Assembly (NCBI GenBank): GCA_021161345.1
Contig: JAGHAU010000265.1
Span: 1 to 32,325 of the forward strand
DNA from: Anaerolineales bacterium
GTDB lineage: Bacteria; Chloroflexota; Anaerolineae; Anaerolineales; UBA11858
DNA: 32,325 bases
Direction: 5' to 3'
A model generated the notes under the pieces. That model saw only the letters and a program-made list of their open reading frames with translations. It ran no database searches and was not told the origin of the DNA. Positions 1 through 8,412 of this stretch are shown one piece after another. The position numbers were made by a program, and so were the translations under genes. The first letter of the stretch is position 1; each line of letters begins with the position of its first letter.

Positions 1-987
1 GCTGTGAAGATTCTGACCCACGAACCAGGCGGTGCTTCCGCCCAGAACAAGGCCGATCACAGCGCCCTGGAACAAATTGCTCACCCGGCTGCTGGCAAGA
101 GTTGTCTCAAGGGTTTGGATACGTTGGGAATCTGTTAGATTGCTTGCCTGATCGGTATCTGTCAGCGGCTGAGCACCTTCCGTGCTTCCTTCTTCTTCAG
201 TGCTGGTATGGAACGTGTTCGCATTGGCTGCGCCGTTTTCGTATCCGGGCAAAGTAAACCCTGCGTGCAGGGCATCTGTATGACAGGCAACACAGGTTTG
301 AGGTGAAATCGTAAACCCATGTCCAGTCGGAACGATGCCGTCTTCAGGGGCGACATCTGGAGGAATCACCAGTGCGTGGCAATCCACGCAACCGATATCT
401 TGTTGAACATGGAGATTGTTTAGGTAATCACCCATGCTGTCTTTGTGACAATTAATACACAAATCATCGGGATCATCAAATAGTGGTTTCTGACTGTGAG
501 GATTATGGCAATCCATGCAGTCCACGTCACTAGAGGCGTGTCCGGTGCTGCGCCATTCGCTCAAAGTAGTAGTATGGCAGGAGCCACAGTAATAAGTATC
601 AACAATGGTTGGTACTACCTGGACAGGGTGGTTTGTGGTGACAGTGCCGTGACAAGATTGGCAAGAAACACCCTCAGTTTCATATTCACCTGTGGAGGAA
701 ATGTAATTTGTGGTATGGCAGGCCAAGCAGGAATTCTGGCTGCCCAGTTCATTCCATTGCTCCTGGAAAACAGGATCATCATAAGCATGGGCATGGGGGC
801 TTGGAGACCAATCACCCGCGACCTTCCGATGACATTTCACACAATCATTGTCTGAGAGAATTTCTTCTGGGGGATCATCACCTTGAGTATTAGGTGCAGC
901 GGATACAATTCCCGTGAATAGGAACATGGTCAGTAAACCAACAATCAGGCCAGATATTAGGGCGGGGGGATACTTATTCTTAGTCAT
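1..987 (-). CDS. Octaheme c-type cytochrome (cytochrome c554-like multiheme family), partial at left edge
   Basis: Manual reverse-strand translation from ATG at 987 is open to base 1: MTKNKYPPALISGLIVGLLTMFLFTGIVSAAPNTQGDD..., a signal/anchor sequence followed by eight CXXCH motifs (CVKCH, CLACH, CQSCH, CGSCH, CMDCH, CINCH, CVDCH, CVACH; all within about 280-843), then a C-terminal hydrophobic helix (LFQGAVIGLVLGGSTAWFVG). No stop inside the window, which explains its absence from the ORF track. Confidence 0.92.
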   Translation of the reverse strand, partial: MTKNKYPPALISGLIVGLLTMFLFTGIVSAAPNTQGDDPPEEILSDNDCVKCHRKVAGDWSPSPHAHAYDDPVFQEQWNELGSQNSCLACHTTNYISSTGEYETEGVSCQSCHGTVTTNHPVQVVPTIVDTYYCGSCHTTTLSEWRSTGHASSDVDCMDCHNPHSQKPLFDDPDDLCINCHKDSMGDYLNNLHVQQDIGCVDCHALVIPPDVAPEDGIVPTGHGFTISPQTCVACHTDALHAGFTLPGYENGAANANTFHTSTEEEGSTEGAQPLTDTDQASNLTDSQRIQTLETTLASSRVSNLFQGAVIGLVLGGSTAWFVGQNLHS

Positions 988-1283
988 ATAGATAGACCTC
1001 TCTCTAGTAGATTTGATCATATGTTCTACATTGTGAATGTTAGCACATATTCATTAGTAAAAATTATCATTAACACGTATATTTGATAGCTTTTGATTAT
1101 CAAGACCATAAGAAAACATAATAAGAAACAGTAATTATAAATATGCATTAACATAGTACTTGCTTATAATATATTGCAGTTATTTTGGGATACAGAAAAT
1201 ATGTCCAAGGGATTTTCCTAATTAAGGTCTCAGGATGAAAAATCGGCAATTGAAACCTAAGTATTCTGTAAGTTCGATCTTGA

Positions 1284-1573
1284 CGTTTTGCTGGCAATGT
1301 GGACCTGGTAGTTATTGATGTTCGCAATCAGGAAGAGGTTAACAACAAAGGATCCATTTCTGCCTTCAACTTAATCCATATCCCTTGGAGAATTTTGATT
1401 CCCTGACAGATTGACTGCTATTAATGGAAGCGCCTGATGAAGTTTACTGCAGCAGCGGTCATCGCTCCACCACGGCTATGGAAATGCCGCTTAGCTATGG
1501 TTACAGTAATATCACCAGCCTGAGTAGTGGATTTGGCGGCTGGGTAGACGCAGGTTACCCAGAAGTAGAATAG
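1284..1573 (+). pseudogene. Rhodanese-domain remnant, frameshifted
   Basis: Frame starting 1299: VDLVVIDVRNQEEVNNKGSISAFNLIHIPW, then a stop. A different frame (ATG 1424 to TAG 1573): MEAPDEVYCSSGHRSTTAMEMPLSYGYSNITSLSSGFGGWVDAGYPEVE. Together these match the DVR...EE...G.I..A..IP and CxxGxRS..A...L..G motifs of rhodaneses. Confidence 0.8.
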
Positions 1574-1612
1574 GCAGCTCCCTAATTCAAATATCGCGAT
1601 AAACTGAAAAAA

Positions 1613-1639
1613 GCTTCTGGTTATCCAGAAGCCTTTTTT
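1613..1639 (+). terminator. Rho-independent terminator downstream of the rhodanese remnant
   Basis: GCTTCTGG-TTAT-CCAGAAGC stem-loop followed by CTTTTTTA. Confidence 0.8.
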
Positions 1640-1716
1640 ATATTATTAGACCTGATGATTTGAGTTTTGGGGTATAGTAAGATACAGTTTATACAAAGCA
1701 AATTATAAGGATAAAA

Positions 1717-2670
1717 ATGGTAGATCTGCTGCGGATAGAGATTTTTTTGCATGCTGCTGAAAACTTGAACTTTTCAGAAGCTGGCAGGATTCTGCATTTA
1801 TCTCAACCTACTGTGAGCCATCATATAAAAACCCTGGAAATTAACCTGGGGGTGACTTTGTTTAAACGCCAGGGTGCTACCATTAAACTTACCGATGCTG
1901 GCAGGCTGCTAGTTCCCTGGGCCAGGCGGATGCTGCGGGACTCCATACAAATGCAGGAAATGATGGAATCCCTTAAGGAAGGAATGGCTGGTAATCTTCA
2001 GATCGCTTGCAGCACAACGGCTGGAAAATATGTGCTTCCGCATCTGGCAGCCCGGTTTACAATCCGCCACCCCAACGTCAGTACAAAACTGCTGCGCTGC
2101 ACTCCAGCCTCTGTTGTCATGAATTTGTTGGAAGGAGAAGCCAATCTGGGTGTGGTCAGTTATGAAATACCTGGAAAGGATATCGAACTCCAGGAATTTT
2201 TCCATGACCTGATCTCAGTGATAGTGCCCAGGGATCACCCATTTTTATCTCAGGAAAAGATCCTTCCGGAAGATTTGCTGGAGGAGCCGATTATCATGAG
2301 GGAAGAGACGTCGGGTACAAGGAAAATTGTCCTGTCTGAATTGGCTAAACACGATATCAGCCGGGATGACCTGAATAATTTTATGGAGGTTGGTAATGCT
2401 GAGGCTATCGTCCGCACAGTGGAGGCTGGTTACGGGATCTCGTTTGTATCTAGACTAGCTGCGGCCTGCGCGATAGAATGCGGTAAAGTGATTGCTGTCC
2501 CCGTAGACGGGTTAAACCTGGTTCGGACAATTTATATGGTTCGGAAACGGCTGAAAGAATCCCACCGTCCGGCAGATGCGTTCTGGGGATTCGTCCATGA
2601 CCCTACCAATCAAGATCTGATTGAAATGGCCAGCAAGGGAGATTTGGACTATAAAATCCGAGATTTGTAA
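1717..2670 (+). CDS. LysR-family transcriptional regulator
   Basis: N-terminal HTH (MVDLLRIEIFLHAAENLNFSEAGRILHLSQPTVSHHIKTLEINLGVTLFKR) and LysR substrate-binding domain; CbbR/CysB-like overall. Confidence 0.93.
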   Translation: MVDLLRIEIFLHAAENLNFSEAGRILHLSQPTVSHHIKTLEINLGVTLFKRQGATIKLTDAGRLLVPWARRMLRDSIQMQEMMESLKEGMAGNLQIACSTTAGKYVLPHLAARFTIRHPNVSTKLLRCTPASVVMNLLEGEANLGVVSYEIPGKDIELQEFFHDLISVIVPRDHPFLSQEKILPEDLLEEPIIMREETSGTRKIVLSELAKHDISRDDLNNFMEVGNAEAIVRTVEAGYGISFVSRLAAACAIECGKVIAVPVDGLNLVRTIYMVRKRLKESHRPADAFWGFVHDPTNQDLIEMASKGDLDYKIRDL

Positions 2671-2696
2671 TGGATTTGTGGTACCTGATATAGAAA

Positions 2697-2735
2697 GGGA
2701 CTAAATCCTTATCAAGGACTTAGTCCCTCCTTATT
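2697..2735. terminator. Hairpin terminator between convergent LysR and DsrE genes
   Basis: GGGACTAAATCCTT-ATC-AAGGACTTAGTCCC (near-perfect 14 bp) followed by TCCTTATTTT; placed between convergent genes. Confidence 0.7.
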
Positions 2736-2758
2736 TTAAGAACCTTCGCCCCTAAAAC

Positions 2759-3118
2759 TTAGAAACTAAAGGTGATATTTGCATCATCAATTTCAAGCAG
2801 GAAGGGTGGGGCGCTGGTAATCTTGATCCTTTCATCACGCAGGTCTTTGGGGTCGACGCCCTTGTTTTCCAGTGCCAGCTCACAGAGGATCATTTTGCCG
2901 CCAAGTTCCATAATGGTGTCGAAGAGCTCAACAGGATTGGGAAGGCCCTTGGGGGTTCCCAGTGTTTCCAGTTCGCCTTTTAACATCCAGCGGGCGCCGG
3001 CAGGACAGACAAAAATTACTACTTCATTGTCAAGCGCCAAACCGGAGGAAGCCATGATCAGGGTGGGCATGATATTAGCTGATGTATCTCCGTTGCAGGT
3101 AATTGCCATTTTGCTCAT
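2759..3118 (-). CDS. DsrE-family sulfur-relay protein (copy 2)
   Basis: 119 aa, DsrE-like fold pattern, with GGKMILCELAL around the candidate active-site Cys; similar along its length to the 4526-4900 protein. Confidence 0.8.
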   Translation of the reverse strand: MSKMAITCNGDTSANIMPTLIMASSGLALDNEVVIFVCPAGARWMLKGELETLGTPKGLPNPVELFDTIMELGGKMILCELALENKGVDPKDLRDERIKITSAPPFLLEIDDANITFSF

Positions 3119-3191
3119 TTAAGGTTCTCCTTTAGTTTTATTTGAATAAAGACTGGGATAGTAAATATCCCGGTCTCCAGTTTAGAAATTC

Positions 3192-4205
3192 TTATTGATC
3201 TTTTTTCTGGGGCAGAATAAACATCACGTAGGATGCAGCCCAGGCGCCCAAAACGATGGACACACCGGCGAGGATGGACCCTAGGGAAAGCTGCGGGATG
3301 CCGCTCAGCAGGTGACCGATATTGCAGCCGCCGGAGGTGACTGCGCCAAATCCCATCAACAGACCACCGACAAATGTCTGTAGCATTACTAACGGTTTGG
3401 GAGCGCGGAACTTGAATTCTTTAGCGATCAAGGCTGCGATAAATCCGCCCACGATGATGCCAATAACCATCCAGGAAAGCCACCCCATGCTTACTTCAGA
3501 GAAGTTGAGGATTTTCTTGACAACGCCAATCCAACCGGCTGTGATGCCAAGTGGATAGTTGCGGCCAGCAGCGGCGGAAAGCGGAAAGGCCAGAATGCCA
3601 ACCAGACCGACCAGGATGCCAGTGTTCAACCAACCCCAACCCGGGTCAGCTTCATACTCATCTTTTTTGGATTTGGCAACAAAGTACCACACAACAACAG
3701 CGATCAAAGCAATAATGATCGCCAGGGTAGTGTAGTCCATGCCCAGGATGCCATGCAAAGTAAGGGCTTTGCCATCGGCGCCGGAGACGGTGGTGGCAGC
3801 TTGCAGGTTGACTTTAAAGGGTTTCAGGAATCCGGCAGCGGTGAAAAATCCGGCTGTGGCCAGGCCGAGAACGGCGGTCATAGAGCCGACCATGCCTTCA
3901 CCAGTGCGGTAGGTAATACCGCTGGCGCATCCGCCAGCCAGAACCATACCGATGCCGAAGACAAAACTTCCCAGCAGGTTTGCGCCCCACCAGAACGGTT
4001 TAGGGTTGATGGCAATCGCGCCGGCTGCATCCATGATCGCAAATCCGACCAGTTCAACCAGCAGTGCCGCAAATACGGTTTTCAGAAGAACGTTATCCTG
4101 GAGCAGTATAGCGTCTCTGAAGGCTGAGTTCATGCAGAATCGACCTCTCTGCAGAACAAAGCCAAATAAAACACCAACAAACAATCCAGTTAATACAGCT
4201 TCCAT
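3192..4205 (-). CDS. YeeE/YedE (TsuA-like) thiosulfate/sulfur transporter
   Basis: 337 aa, multi-TM, with conserved Cys motifs GRFCMNSAF, LAGGCASGITYRTGEG and SGGCNIGHLLSG. Confidence 0.9.
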   Translation of the reverse strand: MEAVLTGLFVGVLFGFVLQRGRFCMNSAFRDAILLQDNVLLKTVFAALLVELVGFAIMDAAGAIAINPKPFWWGANLLGSFVFGIGMVLAGGCASGITYRTGEGMVGSMTAVLGLATAGFFTAAGFLKPFKVNLQAATTVSGADGKALTLHGILGMDYTTLAIIIALIAVVVWYFVAKSKKDEYEADPGWGWLNTGILVGLVGILAFPLSAAAGRNYPLGITAGWIGVVKKILNFSEVSMGWLSWMVIGIIVGGFIAALIAKEFKFRAPKPLVMLQTFVGGLLMGFGAVTSGGCNIGHLLSGIPQLSLGSILAGVSIVLGAWAASYVMFILPQKKDQ

Positions 4206-4234
4206 TTCTCTCTCCTTGATAATTCGTTATAAAT

Positions 4235-4483
4235 CTACTTTAATCCGTGTGCTTCGATTAACATTCGGTGGTTGGGCCCATCCAACTGCTCAACCTCGAT
4301 CAACTTATGGCCCTGTTTCTTGATGTTGCGCGGAATTCTTTCCACTGAAAGTGGATAATCCAATAGGACTTCCAGAACTTCCCCTTTTTCCATTTTTTTC
4401 AGGGTGGTCATAGTATTCATATCAGGATAAGGGCAGATCTTTCCGCAAACATCAAGGGTCTTAGTGGGGGTTACCTCGCTCAT
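4235..4483 (-). CDS. TusA-family (YeeD/TsuB-like) sulfurtransferase
   Basis: 82 aa with TLDVCGKICPYPDMNTMTTLKKMEKGEVLEVLLDYPLS; CPxP TusA signature; adjacent to the YeeE-like gene. Confidence 0.92.
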   Translation of the reverse strand: MSEVTPTKTLDVCGKICPYPDMNTMTTLKKMEKGEVLEVLLDYPLSVERIPRNIKKQGHKLIEVEQLDGPNHRMLIEAHGLK

Positions 4484-4525
4484 ACGGTTTTCTCTCCTTT
4501 TATTTAATGGATATCAACACTAATA

Positions 4526-4900
4526 TTAATAACTGAACGTCATCTTGGCACCTTCTGCCTCAAACAGGAAAGTAGATGCCATCATAACTTCTATATCATC
4601 GACCAGGTCTTCTTTTTTCATATCCCAGATCGGCAGACCGAGTTCACATAAGATCACCCGGCCGTCCAGGACCTGGATGGCATCAAAGAGATCCACAGGA
4701 TCCGGCTGGCCCTTGAGGTTCTGGTACTTTTCTAGGGCGCCTTTCTTGAGGATCTTTGCGCCTCCAGGCTGGATGAATAACAGGACTTCATCACCGGTAG
4801 CGGCCACTGCTGCGCTCATCACCAGGGCAGCCATGACGCTTTGTTCGTCATCATTATTCAGTACAACTACTACCTTCTCGGTTTGAAATTCCTCATTCAT
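4526..4900 (-). CDS. DsrE-family sulfur-relay protein (copy 1)
   Basis: 124 aa: KVVVVLNNDDEQSVMAALVMSAAVAATGDEVLLFIQPGGAKILKKG...GRVILCELGLP. Confidence 0.82.
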   Translation of the reverse strand: MNEEFQTEKVVVVLNNDDEQSVMAALVMSAAVAATGDEVLLFIQPGGAKILKKGALEKYQNLKGQPDPVDLFDAIQVLDGRVILCELGLPIWDMKKEDLVDDIEVMMASTFLFEAEGAKMTFSY

Positions 4901-4941
4901 CTTTGATTCCTTTTTCTAAGATTGCCTCTTTATGAGAGTAT

Positions 4942-6081
4942 TTAACTGACCGGAGCAGGGGCGTGGGCAATTGCTTTATTATGTTCCTCCGCTTTTTCTT
5001 TTACAGCCTGGAAATATACCGCAAAGGGCCGGTATAACAGGTGAGCCCATTTTCCCATCGGTCCGATGCAGATATATAACATCATCATGACTACCAGGTG
5101 CCCTACATAGGTGTAGTAGGTTAAGATCGGTAATCCGGAAACCCTGAAAGCGCTGATCATCAATCCTGATATAGCGAGCAAAATGAGCAGGATCGGGAAC
5201 AGCCAGTCGCTGATTTGGGAATATCGGTGCATCTGATGTTTTTTTGTAATGCGGCCGATCAAAGCATCTCCGGAGCCATAAATAATGGCCAAAGCTGCAA
5301 CATAACCGATCAGACGTTGAGGATGGTAAATTGGGTAAAGTTCATCTGTCTGGAACCAGGACAGAAAGAGCACAATCAATACAAACATGGTTCCATAACC
5401 GAACACCAGGATTAAGTGATTTATCCAGCGCTTGTTGTCTTCACATTCACCAAACCGTTTTTGCGTGAGCATGTGCAGGACCAGCTGCCAGGCCTCAGTG
5501 ATGAAGATTGACAGCGGCGGCGGATTTTGAGCACCCCGCGGGAATGTAAAAAGGTACATCCTGAACAGGTTGGATAACAGGAAAAAGCCCAGCAATGCGG
5601 CCAGGATCAGGTCTGCTGTATGCATCATGTGCACGTCAGCAAAAGTGTTAAGTTCTACCTGGTTCGTTACCAGGGGACCATGCAGCCCCAAAGCCAGGAG
5701 AATTACGATCAAAGCCCCGATGATCAAAGCCCCGATGGACCAGGCTGTTGAGGTATACAGCTTCTTTGATAATCCAGTCCAGTCGTATTGGGCTGTTAAC
5801 CACCGACGCATAGTCATCTGGGCTTCTGCCGGATCCGCCTGACGGGGACAGGTTATTGTACACTCCCCGCAGTAATAACATAACCAAGGATCAATGCTTT
5901 CCAGGAGTTTGTCTTTCATACCCAGTTGAAGCATCCGGATGTTGTTTCGAGGGAAAGGTGTGTTGCTATTTGATAAAGGACAGACCGCTGTGCAGTTTCC
6001 ACAATTGAAACAGTCTTCGACGTGGATTTCACCGTATTTCTTGATTTCCTGTAATAAACTGGGGTCTACTCGAGTACTCAT
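4942..6081 (-). CDS. QmoC-like membrane subunit: HdrC-type 2x[4Fe-4S] domain fused to HdrE/NarI-like cytochrome b domain
   Basis: CFNCGNCTAVCPLS and CYYCGECTITCPRQAD ferredoxin motifs, then several TM helices with His residues (DVHMMHTADL, WINHLILVFGYG, YVGHLVVMMMLYICIGPMGKWAHLLYRPFAVYF). Confidence 0.88.
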   Translation of the reverse strand: MSTRVDPSLLQEIKKYGEIHVEDCFNCGNCTAVCPLSNSNTPFPRNNIRMLQLGMKDKLLESIDPWLCYYCGECTITCPRQADPAEAQMTMRRWLTAQYDWTGLSKKLYTSTAWSIGALIIGALIVILLALGLHGPLVTNQVELNTFADVHMMHTADLILAALLGFFLLSNLFRMYLFTFPRGAQNPPPLSIFITEAWQLVLHMLTQKRFGECEDNKRWINHLILVFGYGTMFVLIVLFLSWFQTDELYPIYHPQRLIGYVAALAIIYGSGDALIGRITKKHQMHRYSQISDWLFPILLILLAISGLMISAFRVSGLPILTYYTYVGHLVVMMMLYICIGPMGKWAHLLYRPFAVYFQAVKEKAEEHNKAIAHAPAPVS

Positions 6082-6386
6082 TTTTTCTTCTCCTCAACCA
6101 ATTTATACAGAACGTCGACATAGTCTTTCATTCCATCTTCTGCAACGAGATCATATAGTTTCATCGCCGATACGTGCCACAGAACTTCATGGGTGGGTTG
6201 ATCGATGATGACGGCGATCTCCGGAACTGTTTTGGACTCATCTGCCAGTGCCTTCCGGATATCTTTTCGGATTGTGTTCTGCTTTTTCACTAATGCCTGG
6301 GTCCGCTCTACAGTTTCTGCGTGTTCCTCTCGCAATTTTTTTAAGACTTGCGTTTTTTCCTTCTGGGATAATTCGCTATAGCTCAT
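6078..6386 (-). CDS. Small winged-helix-like protein encoded inside the Hdr/Qmo-like operon
   Basis: 102 aa; N-terminal helical stretch plus KTVPEIAVIIDQPTHEVLWHVSAMKLYDLV, an HTH-like pattern. 4-bp overlaps with both neighbouring genes. Confidence 0.7.
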   Translation of the reverse strand: MSYSELSQKEKTQVLKKLREEHAETVERTQALVKKQNTIRKDIRKALADESKTVPEIAVIIDQPTHEVLWHVSAMKLYDLVAEDGMKDYVDVLYKLVEEKKK

Positions 6387-8401
6387 ATTTCAACCTCCAT
6401 CGTTATGGCATCTACCATGGCTTCATAATGTGCTACTTCCCAGCCCTGGACATCAATCGCATGATGGGGACAGGCGCTGACACAATTCCCACAGCCTGAA
6501 CAGTTGGCGGGAGTGACCACAGCCCTTTGAACTTCCTTGCCTTCCACTGTCATCGTTTCAAGAACGATAGCATCTTCATATTCACAAACTTCGATACAGG
6601 CACCGGTTCCCTCGCATTTATCCAGATCAACATTAGCAACGTAGGGGTCCAATTCCACCTGACCCGCAGCTAAGAGGACTGCAACTTTGGCTGCGGCTGC
6701 TGAAGCAGCATTACAGCTTTCCTGGATATTCATTGGGCTTTGGGCCGTGCCAGCGAGAACAATCCCAGGAACGGGTGTCTCAACAGGCCGCAGTTTGGGA
6801 TGGACTTCCAGCAGGAACCGGTCGTCCCCTTTCGGGATCTTCATCATGTCCACCAGATCATCCACTGGCCTGGGAACCATCCCCACAGCCAGAATCACCA
6901 AATCCACCGGAACTTCAACCTCTAAACCGTTTGTCAGGTAATCTTTTCCTTTCACCAGTACAGGATGTGTATCGCCTTCAGGGGCTGCGACTACTTCAGG
7001 GCGTTGATCTCCGTGGAAACGCAGGAAACGAACCATTTTCTTGGATGCCTCAGTGTAATAGCTTTCATGCTCGAGCCCGTAGGTGCGGATATCCTCATAG
7101 AAGTCATAAACATTGATGTTGGGATATTCATCGAGAAGCTCATTTACCTGATGAAGTGTGGCTGTACAGCAGACTCGAGAACAATAGTTGTTCAGGATGC
7201 CATCAGGTTGGGGTTCGTGAACTCCGGCAAGGTGCCGGCTGCCTACACAATGGATCGCTGCGATATCCCTAACAGGATGGCCTTTCCAGGTCAATTCGCC
7301 GACATTTCCATCCCTTAAACCCATATGCCGGATAAACTGCGGCAGGGTTACAACTTCCGGGAGTTCGTCATACCCGTAATCACCCCTGGGGGGTTCATAG
7401 GGTTGAAAGCCGGTAGCGATAACTATTGCTCCAATCCGCAGATCAAAGGTCTTCTTCTTGTTTTCGAAAATAACTTTCTGGCCATCAATCTCAATTGGTT
7501 TTCCATCGTAATGTTCCCAATCGACTGCAGGTGTTGAGGGGAAACATCCTTCATAAGCCCGGTAAACAACTTTGCGTTTTGTCAGGCCGTAGTTGAAGTC
7601 ATCTGGAACCTCTTGAGTACAGGCAGCCAGGGCAGCTTCTGCATTGTCTCCGCTTACACCGCGAGATTGGGAACGGATTTGGACGTCATAGTTCCCGATA
7701 TACCCGCGGATATTCACCAACTCAGACAAAGTGTGAATTGTAATCAAAGGATGAGTTCTTACCTCGTTTATCAAGGAGTGCAGGTCTTCACGGGCGTTAT
7801 TCCCGGTTGGAAAAACAGTTTCAAGTTGAGCCATTCTCCCGCCCAGAAAAGGAGTTTTCTCGATCAGTGTGACGTTGATTCCGCGTCCCGCGATATCATA
7901 TGCAGCGCGTAAACCAGCCACACCACCTCCGATAACCAGTGCGTGCCGCTCAGCTTTTAACTTAATCATATCCAGGGGTTTTAACAGATTGGCTTTTGCA
8001 ATCCCGGCATACATCAACCGGATAGCCTTTTCTGTGGCGCCACCAGGATTGTTGCTGTGGACCCAGCTGTCCTGTTCGCGGAGACCGACATGATGAAAGA
8101 AGTATGGATTTAAGCCGCCCCGGGCGACTGTACCCCGAAATGTGTGTTCATGCAGGGAAGGAGCACAAGCACCGATGACAACCCGGTTTAATCCAAGCTC
8201 TTTGATATCATTTTCAACAATGGATTGCCCGGCATCCGAACACATGGACATATCCGTCCGCGCAATTGTTACATTTGGATGTTCTCGCATCTTTTCAGCG
8301 ACTTTTTCCACATCTACAACATCACTGATGTTCCCACCGCAATAACACACATAGACACCTATTTTAGTTTCTTCAGGTTTGGGATTTGTTTTTTCTGTCA
8401 T
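6383..8401 (-). CDS. HdrA-like (QmoB-like) FAD/iron-sulfur oxidoreductase subunit
   Basis: 672 aa: N-terminal HdrA domain (IGVYVCYCGGNISDVVDVE), GxGxxG FAD motif (VIGGGVAGLRAAYDIA), NNYCSRVCCTATLHQ, and C-terminal ferredoxin domain (CSGCGNCVSACPHHAI). Confidence 0.9.
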   Translation of the reverse strand: MTEKTNPKPEETKIGVYVCYCGGNISDVVDVEKVAEKMREHPNVTIARTDMSMCSDAGQSIVENDIKELGLNRVVIGACAPSLHEHTFRGTVARGGLNPYFFHHVGLREQDSWVHSNNPGGATEKAIRLMYAGIAKANLLKPLDMIKLKAERHALVIGGGVAGLRAAYDIAGRGINVTLIEKTPFLGGRMAQLETVFPTGNNAREDLHSLINEVRTHPLITIHTLSELVNIRGYIGNYDVQIRSQSRGVSGDNAEAALAACTQEVPDDFNYGLTKRKVVYRAYEGCFPSTPAVDWEHYDGKPIEIDGQKVIFENKKKTFDLRIGAIVIATGFQPYEPPRGDYGYDELPEVVTLPQFIRHMGLRDGNVGELTWKGHPVRDIAAIHCVGSRHLAGVHEPQPDGILNNYCSRVCCTATLHQVNELLDEYPNINVYDFYEDIRTYGLEHESYYTEASKKMVRFLRFHGDQRPEVVAAPEGDTHPVLVKGKDYLTNGLEVEVPVDLVILAVGMVPRPVDDLVDMMKIPKGDDRFLLEVHPKLRPVETPVPGIVLAGTAQSPMNIQESCNAASAAAAKVAVLLAAGQVELDPYVANVDLDKCEGTGACIEVCEYEDAIVLETMTVEGKEVQRAVVTPANCSGCGNCVSACPHHAIDVQGWEVAHYEAMVDAITMEVEI

Positions 8402-8412
8402 AGATTTGCTCC

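Noticed and set aside
496-855. Plus-strand 119-aa ORF (and 708..893 +, 615..815 -)
   Set aside because: Wrong frames or antisense of the octaheme cytochrome, whose minus-strand frame carries eight CXXCH motifs.
3322-4323. Plus-strand ORFs inside the YeeE region (3322..3558, 3753..4127, 3952..4323) and 3878..4072 minus
   Set aside because: Low-complexity shadow ORFs of the strong YeeE-like coding frame; no family features.
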